Assembly (NCBI GenBank): GCA_964023205.1
Contig: OZ026841.1
Location: 28,844,399 to 28,908,398 of the forward strand
Direction of reading: 5' to 3'
Length of the DNA: 64,000 bases
DNA from: Lutraria lutraria
Lineage: Eukaryota; Mollusca; Bivalvia; Venerida; Mactridae
A program made the translations under genes and the position numbers. Position 1 is the first letter of the stretch; every line of letters begins with the position of its first letter. Shown one piece after another: positions 1-9,052 of this stretch. The notes under the pieces are model-generated. The model was not told the DNA's origin, made no database searches, and worked only from the letters and a program-made list of their open reading frames with translations.

Positions 1-230
1 TAGCGATCATCTCCGAATAAATGCCACCTTGAGGATAAATCGAGGGCTCAGCGCAGCACTGTCGTAACTTGTTCTTATTTCAATAAGAGTTACGACAATG
101 TTGCGTTGACCGCTCGAAATGCCATTCTATAAAAACCCTCATTGATCATTTAAAATACCATTGTCTCTGAATAAAGGCCACCTGTCAATGAAGGCCACAT
201 TTTGTCTAATCCATGGATGGCCTTTGTTCA
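1..230. mobile_element. Decayed TA-type MITE copy interrupted by a hairpin element
   Basis: Bases 165-225 match the inner part of the MITE at 4145-4301 (shared words AATAAAGGCCACCTGTCA-like and GGCCACATTTTGTCT). The copy is split by a hairpin: arms at about 39-68 and 88-117 pair with few mismatches (17 of 20 in the inner part) around a 19-nt loop. The left edge runs off the window, so neither terminus is fixed. Seen in sequence; class assignment is inferred. Confidence 0.5.
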
Positions 231-2125
231 CAAATTTGATTGTATATTTTAAGTTTTATCTTGATTATAAGACCATCTCATAAATGAACCGTTTATATTT
301 GGTCAGAACTGTGATTCTCAATATCGAGGGTATGCTGTACACGTGTTTATAGCAGAATGCGTTACTTTTATAATAATAGCTCCTTTTTATTTAAGATATG
401 GTCGCACAAAACGGAACCGACACCGGAAATGGTACATCAGCTGTTAATCCAAATGGTAGGTAGCGAATTTAAAGAATTTTTTATTGTAAACTACTGCAAT
501 GGTTTTGAATTGGTTTATAAAAAATTGAAAGTGATCATTGCTTAAAGCATAACGCTCAATGTCTGTTAGAACCCGCGTCACGGAAATTAGGAGTTTCTAT
601 ACCGACTAAGCTAGTAGCAGGGTTAAAGTAATTCAAAACCTTCATGTGCAACTAAGTAATATATTACTTTATATTATTATGTATTATTTCACGTACACAT
701 TAAACGTACAACTTGTATAAACTTGTAAAAATAAAAATATAGACTCAGGTAGGATTGTGACGATATGTTCATGTTGTGTATATTGTTTGATGTTGTAAAC
801 TTTCAGCTTTTCATTACAAACTTCAATTCATACAAAGTCTCCCATGCATTTTATGGACACACGATGCACGTCTCAGTGTCTGTAAGTTTTAAGATCCATG
901 TTTTACGCTGCATAAGCTTTACTTAAGTTTATAATAATTTATAAGGCGTAACTGTAATTGTAATTCGAATTACACGTAGATTTTGATCACTGGAACTCAG
1001 TATTTAGTGGATACTCAGCTTATATTTTTCAGTTAAATTTTATTATGTACATTGTATTCTTAAAGTTACATAACTGTACCAAACTCGTATATACTTGCAG
1101 ATCACAATGGTGGAACAAATTTATCTTACAGTCTTATAGATAATGTCCTCGTTGTTATGGTAATAACAGTGACTGCTATAATCAACAGAATCCTATAATA
1201 CCAAACCTTCTCCGTTGGAAACATTGAACATAATGAGGACAACACTAGTGGAACCGGACATTAAGTGATAACATTTTAATAGCACAAATTTACTGGGGTT
1301 TTGCAGACATGCAAGCATACGAGGTTGGCGTTGATGATAACTTACAGTGCATTGTAAAATGACGAACACACCATTCTGATTATCATGCAAAAACTACAAT
1401 AGTCATCAACAAACAATTGTTAAAGTGTATAAAACTAGATCTGACGGTCCTATTATTGTCTGAATAATGTTTTGTATGTGATAAGAATCACATCCAAATA
1501 CATGTTTTTTTCAATGTTTAATCGGGCATATCTTTCCTTATTCCCAAAGTAAAATACATTGTTGTAATATTTGATTTTTTGTGAAAGCAAGCGGGACATA
1601 TTTGAATTCAGCAAACGATGCTTGAATCTTTAAACGATTAAATAAAATACTCTGGAACACTTAATTCTGATAACTTGTAACAACCATTTTTGCTAAATTA
1701 CAGAGGCAGTTTTTTGTTAAAATGCTTTTGAGAAAAACACTATCAGTGGGTTATGAAAACAATGTGATTTTACACTTTTTGAAAATGTAGCATTTCTTGT
1801 TAGATATACCTTGATGTACTTTAGGTCAAGCAAAGAAGAAACAATATTTTATACAATGAGATAATTTTCAGTTTAGTGAATACATCATTTAAGGTTTATG
1901 TCTGTCCCATGAATTTGAAGTTACTTTACATTTTTATTATTCATATCATTATGTACAATGTAGCCTATGTAGATCCATATACCGTGAGTTTTGAAGAACA
2001 TTAAGTATTCGACGATACCACTTGGTAAACACACACCTGTAAAATGGAATACGAATAAAGTTATATGCACATTAATTTGTATTTGTATTGAATTTTAATT
2101 AGAATTGTTACACTAAATATATATA
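231..2125. other. Intergenic, no gene seen
   Basis: AT-rich sequence. The only open frames are short (about 60 codons), have no recognisable motif and sit among frequent stops. No tRNA-like folds or exon-like segments with plausible splice sites were found by eye. The last exon of the minus-strand gene at 3817-14259 could lie here, but I could not identify it. Confidence 0.5.
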
Positions 2126-2163
2126 TTGATATACTAAATAGAACATTTTGTTCTCGTGTATTC

Positions 2164-2169
2164 GTCTCT

Positions 2170-2202
<33 letters not shown>
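2164..2202 (+). pseudogene. tRNA-Asn(GUU) 5' half, split by insertion
   Basis: The first 39 nt of tRNA-Asn (acceptor 5' strand, D arm, anticodon 5' stem and loop through CTGTTAA) are intact, with C in the D loop (AATCGG) where array copies have T (AATTGG). The sequence then leaves the tRNA and resumes at 3181, so no functional tRNA is expected without removal of 978 nt. Confidence 0.93.
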
Positions 2203-3180
2203 AGGTTTTACGTTGGAATATTTGAGTAGAAAGAAGTGATTGTATACGTTATTTTGAATTCAAAGTATATGGATTTCACTTGAAGAACCGAAAAATACCC
2301 ATTTTAAAACATCAAACTTTTTTTTCATTATTGAATAGGTATTTCCTAATTAGGGTGCGCACCCTAGATAGAACTATTTTAAGACCCCTGTCAAAAATTA
2401 AACCTCGCTTACAAAACTGGGTAAATGCACGAAAACTACATGTTATGGTGGTGTTGAATAAACATAAATAAGGCAAATATATTTTAATACTTAAGGTGGG
2501 TCGAGGGTTTCCTTCCAAAAAGTGTTCAGTTTCTAGAAGTCAACGCACAAGAAAATCTTTTTGCAGGAACATCCTTCAAAGTATTGGCTAAAGCAAAACT
2601 GATGTATTCAAATGATATTTCCACTGAAACCGCTCAAAAAACGGCCACCTAGTGGAGCGATATGTAGTATAAGTTGTTTTTTTTCGCGTTATTTCTTGTA
2701 CTGCTCCGATAATTTTGTGTATTAAGCTGTGGAATTTACTGTGCACAATGCTGAATCATTTACAAATCCGAAAAAGTTAATATAACTTCATTTTGCCGTC
2801 ATTAAATCGTAAAAGGTTTTGATCGAACTCTGTAGTGGTGGCAATTTTTCGGGAGGAAACCCGTGACCCACCTTAACTAAAACCTCGTATTGATAAAGAA
2901 GATTAATTAAAACACGTTTTTCTTACTGTGCACGGCCTGTCTGAAATGTTTCGTTGTTTACATAATTAGAAATACAAGTCAAAATAGGAAGTACACATTT
3001 CTAAAAATAGACCGAGGATACCCTTTCGGTTTCAATACAACAAGTAATAAAGGTTTCCTTCCATAAGTAATAGCAATCTTTGCCGAAATACTTCAGCATG
3101 TGCTAGATATTGTCCAAATCAACTTTTCCGTCAGTTCTTTTCTTCACATGCATAATTTGAGAAAGGAAAGCAACTGACCC
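2203..3180. mobile_element. 978-bp insertion in tRNA-Asn anticodon loop
   Basis: The insert is flanked by a 7-bp direct repeat CTGTTAA (2196-2202 and 3181-3187), part of the anticodon loop, as a target-site duplication would give. The ends (AGGTTTTACG and CAACTGACCC) show no terminal inverted repeat, no TG..CA LTR ends and no poly-A tail. It has no coding capacity that I recognise, and it contains the separate MITE at 2491-2876. It may be a non-autonomous element or a rearrangement joined at microhomology. Confidence 0.6.
2491..2876. mobile_element. TTAA-flanked MITE (piggyBac-like ends)
   Basis: Terminal inverted repeats of about 22 bp start AAGGTGGGTC on each strand and continue into GGGTTTCCT. 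Both ends abut TTAA (2491-2494 and 2873-2876), the target duplication typical of piggyBac-type elements. At 386 bp with no open frame it is non-autonomous. It is nested within the insertion at 2203-3180. Inverted repeats and TTAA are seen; the superfamily is inferred. Confidence 0.75.
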
Positions 3181-3215
<35 letters not shown>

Positions 3216-3222
3216 AGGGACG
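3181..3222 (+). pseudogene. tRNA-Asn(GUU) 3' half
   Basis: This is the remainder of the gene begun at 2164: a second CTGTTAA, then the anticodon 3' stem, variable loop, T arm (GGTTCAAGCCC) and acceptor 3' strand ending GGGACG. A T4 terminator follows in TTCTCTTTTGC. The internal B box is intact, but the A box lies 1 kb upstream. Confidence 0.92.
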
Positions 3223-3525
3223 TTCTCTTTTGCAACGCCAGTAGAATATTTTGACTTATTCACATTATTTAAAGAACAAAAATCGTCAGAGATTTGTATG
3301 TAAAATAATATGCACTATCAACGGTAATTGATTTGTCATTCGCGTAAAATATTCATGAGGGAAAAATTGAATGCATGCATAATGAATGTTATCTCGAAGT
3401 ATCAAATTCGTTAGAAAAAATACGTTTTAAGAATAGTAAAGAAAGCAGATTTTCCATTTGCATTGTATTTCTAAATTTGGAAATGAAAAAAGCATGCACA
3501 AATGGTGTATTGCAAAAGAAATGTT

Positions 3526-3597
3526 CGCCCAACGTGGGGCTCGAACCCACGACCCGAGATTAAGAGTCTCGTGCTCTACCGACTGAGCTAGCCGGGC
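3526..3597 (-). tRNA. tRNA-Lys(CUU), solitary copy, 72 nt
   Basis: It matches the array tRNA-Lys except for one missing base in the variable loop (CGGGTCG for CGGGGTCG on the minus strand). Anticodon CTT, A box, B box (GGTTCGAGCCC), acceptor stem and the downstream T4 are intact. A 4-nt variable loop is tolerable, so the gene may still be functional. Confidence 0.85.
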
Positions 3598-3641
3598 TAT
3601 GTAATACGCAAGTGTAATCCAACAATCGATAAATTACGATT

Positions 3642-3816
3642 GTACTTTTTTCACTGAGTTAAAAAACATCAGAGATTAAACACAGATAATCTTGTGTTAT
3701 TGGTCACCTGTAATAAGAAACCATATGCATTGAATGGCCACAACATAATGGTTGTTTAAGACACTATAATATTTTCTAACAAAAATATTTCAAGTAAAGT
3801 ACAAATATTAACATAC
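3642..3816. other. Left edge of 11-kb block, no gene seen
   Basis: Homology to the tRNA unit stops abruptly at 3641. The following bases, up to the last recognised exon on the minus strand, contain no recognised feature. Confidence 0.5.
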
Positions 3817-4065
3817 CATGCCTTCAGAGTTTTCTGGCTAATGTCAGGAAGTTGAATTTTTGTTGCCTGCATGACAGATGCACTGTTTATAATGGTGTTT
3901 TTTATCTTTGAATACGCCTCAAGTATCAGAGACCACCTTGACCAAACCTGGCTCTCTCTTCTTCTCGAACCAGGAAGAGCAACACAGAGTATGTGGACCA
4001 CCGCTTCCACATACCTGTTGCAGTCTGATCGTGCTGCAGGCACAGAGTCTGGACCCATCATACTT
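3817..4065 (-). CDS. Exon 19 of DUF6729-type gene, C-terminal domain
   Basis: Bounded by TTGCAG and GTATGT. It enters with 1 nt completing an Arg codon and leaves in phase 2 after LKAW. The coding sequence includes PAARSDCNRYVEAVVHILC, matching the C-terminal part of the family (N-R-V-E motif and a basic R-R-x-S-x-V-W-S-R-W segment). One more short exon starting with the rest of Trp and an HNNR-like motif would be expected further left, but was not found. Confidence 0.75.
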
Positions 4066-4144
4066 CTGCAACAACAATAATTGAGTAAATTTGTTAAGTT
4101 AGTACTTTTCGTAAGTATCAAATATTTACGTAAATATGTGACTA

Positions 4145-4301
4145 CAGTCTAACCTGTGTTAGTGGCCACCATTGAATTAGGGCCATCATGTGAGTAAAGG
4201 CCATTCTTTAAAAAACATCTTTAAGTGACTTCTGAATAAAGGCTACCTGTCAGTAAAGGCCACATTTTGTCTTTCCAAGGGGTGGCCTTTAAGTTCGACA
4301 G
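4145..4301. mobile_element. TA-flanked MITE, Tigger/pogo-like
   Basis: The 157-bp element has ends CAGTCTAACCT and (inverted) CTGTCGAACTT and is flanked by TA on both sides. It repeats the word GGCCA(C) in both halves. It lies in the intron between exons 18 and 19. A broken copy of the same family is at 165-230. Confidence 0.7.
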
Positions 4302-4423
4302 TACTTCAAAAATATATTCAGTCATTAATGATTTTTAATAGAGCAATAAAATAATACAGGAAAAATGATTTGATGAAATTTCATGTTCTTGCAAAAACAG
4401 ATATTTGACTATATAGTATATAC

Positions 4424-4671
4424 CTTTCTGTACTTTCCACACCAGGGGCTGCTTGTCTCTTGGCCCTGAATCTTCCCCTGGACTGCTGTGTATACACCTG
4501 ACTGAACACAATAGGTCTCTTGTCAAAATCATTTAGTGCAGTCCATAACCTGACCACATCTTCAGCCTGTGAAGTTGTCAGGAACAGATCATCAGTCTGA
4601 AGTTTAACCAGGTATGCAGCCAAGGTCTGGACTCGACCATACCCAGGGATGTTATCAGGACCAACTGAATC
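4424..4671 (-). CDS. Exon 18 of DUF6729-type gene
   Basis: Acceptor TTTTTCAG and donor GTATAT give 82 codons plus 2 nt. It encodes GPDNIPGYGRVQTLAAYLV, a LW-x-A-L segment, FDKRPIVF and a basic GRFRAKRQ stretch ending PGVESTER. This matches the family's post-core domain (PGY, DKR, GRF motifs). It enters in phase 0 from exon 17 and its phase-2 exit fits exon 19. Confidence 0.8.
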
Positions 4672-4817
4672 CTGAAAAAAAGCAAATTTTACAAAACTTA
4701 CTTTTGTATGACATGTTTTGAAGTTATCAAATGAAAACTGTGTATGTAATTCTGTAGCTATTCTGGAAATATTCTATATGTGTTTTTAATCTCTTACAGC
4801 ATAATATGGGTACTTAC

Positions 4818-4915
4818 ATCAATTTCTTGTTGTTGTAGTTCTGTATCTGCTGGATATTGCGGGTTCGGTCTAGTAGTGGTAGGAGACTGCTCTGATAGAG
4901 GCTCAAACTGCTCAC
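4818..4915 (-). CDS. Exon 17 of DUF6729-type gene, linker
   Basis: Acceptor TTTTGCAG and strong donor GTAAGT; 2 nt plus 32 codons. It encodes a Gln/Pro/Thr-rich linker (EQFEPLSEQSPTTTRPNPQ, ending LQQQEID), low in complexity like the preceding duplicated exons. Entry phase 1 and exit phase 0 fit both neighbours. Confidence 0.72.
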
Positions 4916-4994
4916 CTGCAAAATATATGAGTTCAGATAAACTATTACACTTAGAAATTGAAGATGTACAAAGTTAAGTGCATAACAGGTCTAT

Positions 4995-5120
4995 AAAAAT
5001 TCCAAACTCTTGACATGCAGCTTAATAACATTACCTTGACTAGTCTTAGGTAGACACTGTAAAAGACAAGCTCTAGACTTCCACAGTTCATTACATGTAT
5101 TTGTGACAATATTTGTATCT
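4995..5120 (-). pseudogene. Degenerate third copy of the type-B linker exon
   Basis: This resembles the 3' half of exons 13 and 15 plus the start of their downstream intron (GAACTGTGGAAG for GAACAGTGGAAG, then GACTAGTCAAG and donor GTAATG). The 5' part and acceptor are eroded. It shows that the exon duplication had at least three B-type copies. Confidence 0.6.
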
Positions 5121-5170
5121 ATCAATAAAGCAAATAAATGAATATATGAAATGCAGCTTGGCAATATTAC

Positions 5171-5281
5171 CTTCATTAGTCTTTGACGGCTGCTGTATAG
5201 GACGAGCTCTAGGCTTCCACTGTTCTTTACGTTTGTCAGTGACAGGAGACGACTCTTGGCGAGGCTCAGACTGCACATGAA
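5171..5281 (-). CDS. Exon 15 (type B, copy 1), linker
   Basis: Acceptor TTTTAG and donor GTAATA; 111 bp, phase 1 in and out. It encodes VHVQSEPRQESSPVTD followed by KRKEQWKPRARPIQQP. The hydrophilic sequence is probably disordered. It is nearly identical to exon 13. Confidence 0.75.
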
Positions 5282-5353
5282 CTAAAATTAAAAGAAAATG
5301 GCATCACACGTAATTATTCTTGAATTGATTAATATTTTAATTTGAATGAAATA

Positions 5354-5514
5354 CAGTACAACCTATTCAGAGTGGCCCTCTGTAGAGCAAAAACCTCTCA
5401 AAATTTCCCTAAGCTGATATTTACTATAAATTTAACCTCTGTAGAGCAACTACCTCTAAACAATGGCCAATATTTGCAGCTCCCACAGGTTGTTGCTCTA
5501 CAGAGGTTGTACTG
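5354..5514. mobile_element. TA-type MITE present in only one duplicate
   Basis: The 161-bp element has inverted ends CAGTACAACCT and matching CTACAGAGGTTGTACTG, preceded by TA and followed by CA (probably a mutated TA). The terminal sequence is typical of Tigger/pogo elements. It is absent from the equivalent site in copy 2 of the duplication. Confidence 0.75.
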
Positions 5515-5592
5515 CATGTGTAACTTAAATGCAAAGAAAAGTTATCTTTGAAATGTTCTTTAAAAGCTTTAATTCAACAAATATTTTTTTAC

Positions 5593-5697
5593 CTGTTGTT
5601 GTTTCGGATGGCGGCTGTGTAACAGGAGTTTGACACTGCGACTGTTCTTTCATCTTGGCAGGAGACGACCCTAAACGAGGCTCAGACTGCACTTGAT
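5593..5697 (-). CDS. Exon 14 (type A, copy 1), linker
   Basis: Acceptor ATTTCAG and donor GTAAAA; 105 bp, phase 1 in and out. It encodes DQVQSEPRLGSSPAKMKEQ then a Gln/Thr/Pro-rich tail ending ETTTG. It differs from exon 12 by only a few residues (S for L, P for Q, E for M). Confidence 0.75.
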
Positions 5698-5887
5698 CTG
5701 AAATTATAAGATAATGACTAAGCTTGTTATTTCTAATAAATGTTTAAGTACAGTACAATGTCTTAAAAGCAACACCTTTTGGGAGTAGCAAATTTATGTT
5801 GTTGTTGAGAGGTTGTTGATCTAGAGTGGTTGGTTTAATCAATAAAGCAAATAAATGAATATATGAAATGCAGTTTGGCAATATTAC

Positions 5888-5998
5888 CTTCATTATTCTT
5901 TGATGGCCGCTGTATAGGACGAGCTGTAGGCTTCCACTGTTCTTTACGTTTGTCTGTGACAGGAGACGACTCTTGACGAGGCTCAGACTGCATGAGAA
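5888..5998 (-). CDS. Exon 13 (type B, copy 2), linker
   Basis: Acceptor ATTATAG and donor GTAATA; 111 bp, symmetric phase 1. It encodes MQSEPRQESSPVTDKRKEQ then WKPTARPIQRPSKNNEG. The symmetric phase means gain or loss of this exon leaves the downstream frame unchanged. Confidence 0.75.
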
Positions 5999-6132
5999 CT
6001 ATAATCAAAAGAAAATGGTTTCACACTAAATTATTCTTGAATGGATTTATGTTTTTAATTGAATTGAATATGTGTAATATAAATGCAAAAAAGTTATCTT
6101 TGAAAGCTTTAATTCAGCAAATATGTTTTTAC

Positions 6133-6237
6133 CTGTTGTTGTCATGGATGGCTGCTGTGTAACAGGAGTTTGACACTGCGACTGTTCTTTCATCTTGGCA
6201 GGAGACAACCCTAAACGAGGCTCAGACTGCACATGAT
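6133..6237 (-). CDS. Exon 12 (type A, copy 2), linker
   Basis: Acceptor ATTTCAG and donor GTAAAA; 105 bp, symmetric phase 1. It encodes DHVQSEPRLGLSPAKMKEQ and a tail QTPVTQQPSMTTTG. It shares the QSEPR word with type B exons, so A and B probably derive from one ancestral exon. Confidence 0.75.
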
Positions 6238-6290
6238 CTGAAATTATAAGATAATGACTAAGCTCGTTATTTCTAATAAATGTTTAAGTA

Positions 6291-6427
6291 CAGTACAATG
6301 TCTTAAAAGCAACACCTTTTGGGAGTAGCAAAATTATGTTGTTGTTGAGAGGTTGTTGATCTAGAGAGGTTAATTTAATATGGTAGGTTGTTGCTCAACA
6401 GAGGGTCACTATGGAGAGGTTGTACTG
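6291..6427. mobile_element. TA-flanked Tigger/pogo-like MITE, complete
   Basis: The 137-bp element starts CAGTACAATGTCTT and ends GAGAGGTTGTACTG, with a perfect TA duplication (6289-6290 and 6428-6429). The inner part shows GTTGTTG repeats. It lies in the intron between exons 11 and 12. Confidence 0.8.
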
Positions 6428-6573
6428 TAACTGTAAAAATCCTTTGAATTATATAGATCATCTATGACGAAAACTTCTATGCTGTCCAAATTATGTGTTT
6501 GGTTGATTAAAATATGCAAGGATATTAAATACTTGCCATATAAATTATCCTTGTCTTCAAGAATGAGGTTAGG

Positions 6574-6728
6574 TTACATAGTGAAATCATCCTCTTCAGT
6601 TTCTTCAAAACCCTCATCCTCTTCAGGTACATCCAGCCCTGTGTCTTCCATATGCTGAATGGCAGTATTATACCCCTGAAGAGGGCGACCTGTCTGATCG
6701 TACAAGTACTCAATACCTATCAGTTCAC
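6574..6728 (-). CDS. Exon 11 of DUF6729-type gene, acidic segment
   Basis: Acceptor TTTTCAG. The frame encodes ELIGIEYLYDQTGRPLQ, then a strongly acidic stretch (VPEEDEGFEETEEDD) and TAA at 6574-6576. Either translation ends here, or a weak donor inside the acidic stretch (GAGG/GTTTTG, phase 1) joins the linker exons. The GTAACC just before the stop would give phase 2 and does not fit exon 12. The domain homology of exons 18-19 suggests the original protein continued. Confidence 0.7.
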
Positions 6729-6940
6729 CTGAAAACAATAATGCAACCCGGTAATAAGAAACATAAATTATATAGATACAAAATGTAGATAACATTATAA
6801 TCATTATGTCAGAGAGTTTTTGTAATGCATGCACATATTTATTATTTTACAACCTTGTTGAAAAATAAATTCACAATTTATTATTTTTATTACAATTTTA
6901 TTTATTTATCATCTCTTTAAATAGATTAAAAATTATTTAC

Positions 6941-7141
6941 CGGTGTACTTCCTTGGAGGACTGTACGAACTGATATTTTGTTGAAAAACTTTTTCAGTTA
7001 GTGTGTTGGCTGTGAACCGCAGAAGACCACTGTATGAGCGTGGCTCTTTGGTTCCTGCTGCTGCAGAGGCCCTGTCTTCATTCCATCTTGATAGGCCATC
7101 AACCAAGTAAGCTTGGAATACTGTGTCATTCGCAAGTGTTC
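6941..7141 (-). CDS. Exon 10 of DUF6729-type gene
   Basis: Acceptor TATTTCAG and donor GTAAAT; 201 bp, phase 1 in and out, fully open. It encodes TLANDTVFQAYLVDGLSRW, NEDRASAAAG and a basic end SPPRKYTG. It continues the conserved FIPGT / FQAYL / GxxRWN segment of the family directly from exon 9. Confidence 0.82.
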
Positions 7142-7352
7142 CTGAAATACATTAATATGAATTATTTAGCTACATTCAACATAAGAAATGAATAATTAGA
7201 TAGCAGAACTTTTATAGCAAGATAACTGTTTTTACATGCATAAGAAGATGTTGAGTTTTATATAAATGATAAACACCGCTATAATCATGTACTTTACTTT
7301 ATGAAGTATTTTTACAAAAGTAAAGTATGAAAAAATATAAAGAAGTATGTAC

Positions 7353-7935
7353 CTGGGATGAACCTATTTAAATGGAGATGAAAACTCTCTAGTGAAGTTG
7401 AACCCCGACAGCAGCGATAGGTAGGAAGTACCTGTCCACCTTTCATCAGTGTACCAGTCTGTATATATACAGCTGCACTCCTTGAGGGTCCTGTAGGCAG
7501 GTGATGTGACGTTTCTGGGAATCCCACTCTTCTCGCATACGGCGACTGTTCTGAAGTGGAACTCCAAGAGTGTCTTTACCTTTGTCCCCATCAAACGCTT
7601 GAATGAGGCCCTCAATAAGGTTTGAGGTCTCCTCCACACCTCTTGTCGTTCGTCGGCAATGGAGAGCCAGCTCACTTTTTTAGATGGACTTCATAATCAC
7701 ATCTTCAGATGGATTACTTAGATGTTTGGTTGACAACTCCATACAGGGGGTGCGAGTCAGTATGGCAGCCTGCAGACAATCGTCGCATGAAATGCCAAAT
7801 ATCAAGGCGTACTTCAACATCTTGTTGCCATTCAGTAAATAGATTGAGAATGTTGGAACGACCACAGAAATCTCGGTCAACATAAATGACTTCAGGTGGT
7901 TGTTGACTGGCATCGGAATATCGCTTCATCAGACC
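7353..7935 (-). pseudogene. Exon 9 of DUF6729-type gene, core, three lesions
   Basis: Acceptor GTTTTCAG and donor GTACAT. It starts intact (PPEVIYVDRDFCG, VRLDIWHFMRRLSAGC, DSHPLYG). At about 7735 the frame is lost and some 30 family-conserved residues are missing. The new frame hits TAA at 7680-7682 where a Ser codon (TCA) is expected before KSELALHCRRTTRGVEET. Then QKRHITCLQDPQGVQLY is followed by an extra TA in a TATATATA run (about 7461-7470), and the original frame resumes with RGSTSLESFHLHLNRFIPG. The lesions sum to zero frame change, but the nonsense codon and deletion remain. Confidence 0.8.
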
Positions 7936-8265
7936 CTGAAAACATAGCACAATTTGCAAAAAATATAGTTATAATTTTGGATGGCAAAATTTTCTGTTCA
8001 GTTAGATTGTTCTGTATTGTAAGTACATTTGTATTAGTTAAAATTAGTGTAAGATGTGACATGCTTTGATACGACAGTGTCGGTTGTTTTATGCACATGA
8101 TTTCTGGTAATTATTTCTACTACTCAGTATTACACTTTAAACTTTTAAGAATGCTTGTATTGTAAGAGTGATAAGTGGTTACTCAGATTACTGAAGATTT
8201 CCTATGAAACTGCACAAGATACATGTACTAGTACTAATGATATTAACTCTCATATTATGTTTTAC

Positions 8266-8871
8266 CTGAGCCATCCTGTGAAGGCCAAAGCGACCTTCAC
8301 CTGAAGTCATTACTGACATCAACACTCGTCCATATTCATTTCCTACATTGGTTGCCCACTCAGCAGACGTTGGTCCTGTCAATTTTTGGTGATCTTTTTT
8401 GTTGAGTCAACCTTAATGATCCGACCAACACAGATTGGCCTTCACCTCATCAAGCCTCTGCAGGACATCCTGAATGTAGACCTGCATCAGCCATCTGTAC
8501 TTAGGGATAGGCGCCATAGATGGAGGTTCAGAGAATGATTGTCTTTCAATGAGGCCTGAAGAAGCAGCAGAGGTGATGCTCTTGCAGGCTGTCAGGTACT
8601 GTAGCGTTCTCTGGTACCACTCTGTGCTGTGTTGTTCCTGAATTTTCTTCTGAACCTGGGTTGCACTGTTGCCCAATCCTCGCTGCCTCAAGAGTATAGC
8701 AAAGTTCATATCGCAGGCTTTCATTGTTGTCAGCAGACAAGGGAACATGCTCCTGTGGCCAATATCTATCTGGGTCAAAATGTTGTGACTCCAGGACACC
8801 ATCTTTATTTTACAACACTTACACAAAAGGGTCTCAGACACAAGATTGTAGAAAGAGGAGACATCTAGCAC
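8266..8871 (-). pseudogene. Exon 8 of DUF6729-type gene, two frameshifts
   Basis: Acceptor CTTACAG and donor GTAAAA, 606 bp. It encodes the Cys-rich ETLLCKCCKIKMVSWSHNI, then an RQRGLGNSATQVQ segment and LMQVYIQDVLQRLDEVKA. A +1 shift near 8433 leads into GRIIKVDSTKKITK, and a -1 shift in an A5 run near 8384 restores LTGPTSAEWATNVGNEYGR. The shifts compensate, so either could be a base-calling error, especially the homopolymer one. Confidence 0.8.
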
Positions 8872-9052
8872 CTGTAAGATATTTCAAGCACATCTATTTT
8901 CATAAAGTACATGACAATTTAAAGTCAAACTGTAGGAAGAAAACTGCTATGTTTGGCAGCATGCTACATTTGTTGTTGTATGGAACTGTTCTAAGCAGAC
9001 AAACAGACAGACAGATATACATCAGAATAACCTGAATAGACAGCAGTTTTAC

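Larger units (their letters stand above)
2126..3641. repeat. Solitary, diverged tRNA-Asn/tRNA-Lys cassette
   Basis: This is a single copy of the gene-bearing part of the repeat unit found at 14665-60776, running from about 38 nt upstream of tRNA-Asn to 44 nt upstream of tRNA-Lys. It differs from array units at scattered positions, for example CTCGTG for CTGGTG before Asn, GTCAGAG for GTCACAG and CACTATC for CACAATC between the genes, and one A fewer in a run. It carries a 978-bp insertion in tRNA-Asn. Divergence beyond that among array units shows it is no longer homogenised with them. Confidence 0.9.
5119..5837. repeat. Segmental tandem duplication, copy 1 (exons 15 and 14)
   Basis: It begins ATCAATAAAGCAAATAAATG and contains a B exon, an A exon and their introns. 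It is about 180 bp longer than copy 2, mainly because of the MITE at 5354-5514. Its distal end holds a truncated copy (5751-5836) of the MITE that is complete in copy 2 at 6291. Confidence 0.85.
5838..6375. repeat. Segmental tandem duplication, copy 2 (exons 13 and 12)
   Basis: Head-to-tail repeat of 5119-5837, with exons, intron edges and a MITE start conserved in order. It lacks the 161-bp MITE of copy 1. The introns are as similar as the exons, so the duplication is fairly recent. Confidence 0.85.

Noticed and set aside
2280..2518. Short open frames on both strands inside the insertion at 2203-3180
   Set aside because: 63-68 codons with no motif, one overlapping the MITE end; no sign of a transposase or reverse transcriptase.
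7446..7675. Overlapping open frames on the minus strand over exon 9 as separate proteins
   Set aside because: Only the alternating frame with family motifs is meaningful; the others are shifted shadows created by the frameshifts.
8629..9035. Plus-strand open frames opposite exon 8
   Set aside because: They run antisense to an exon with clear splice sites and family motifs, and they have no recognisable content of their own.
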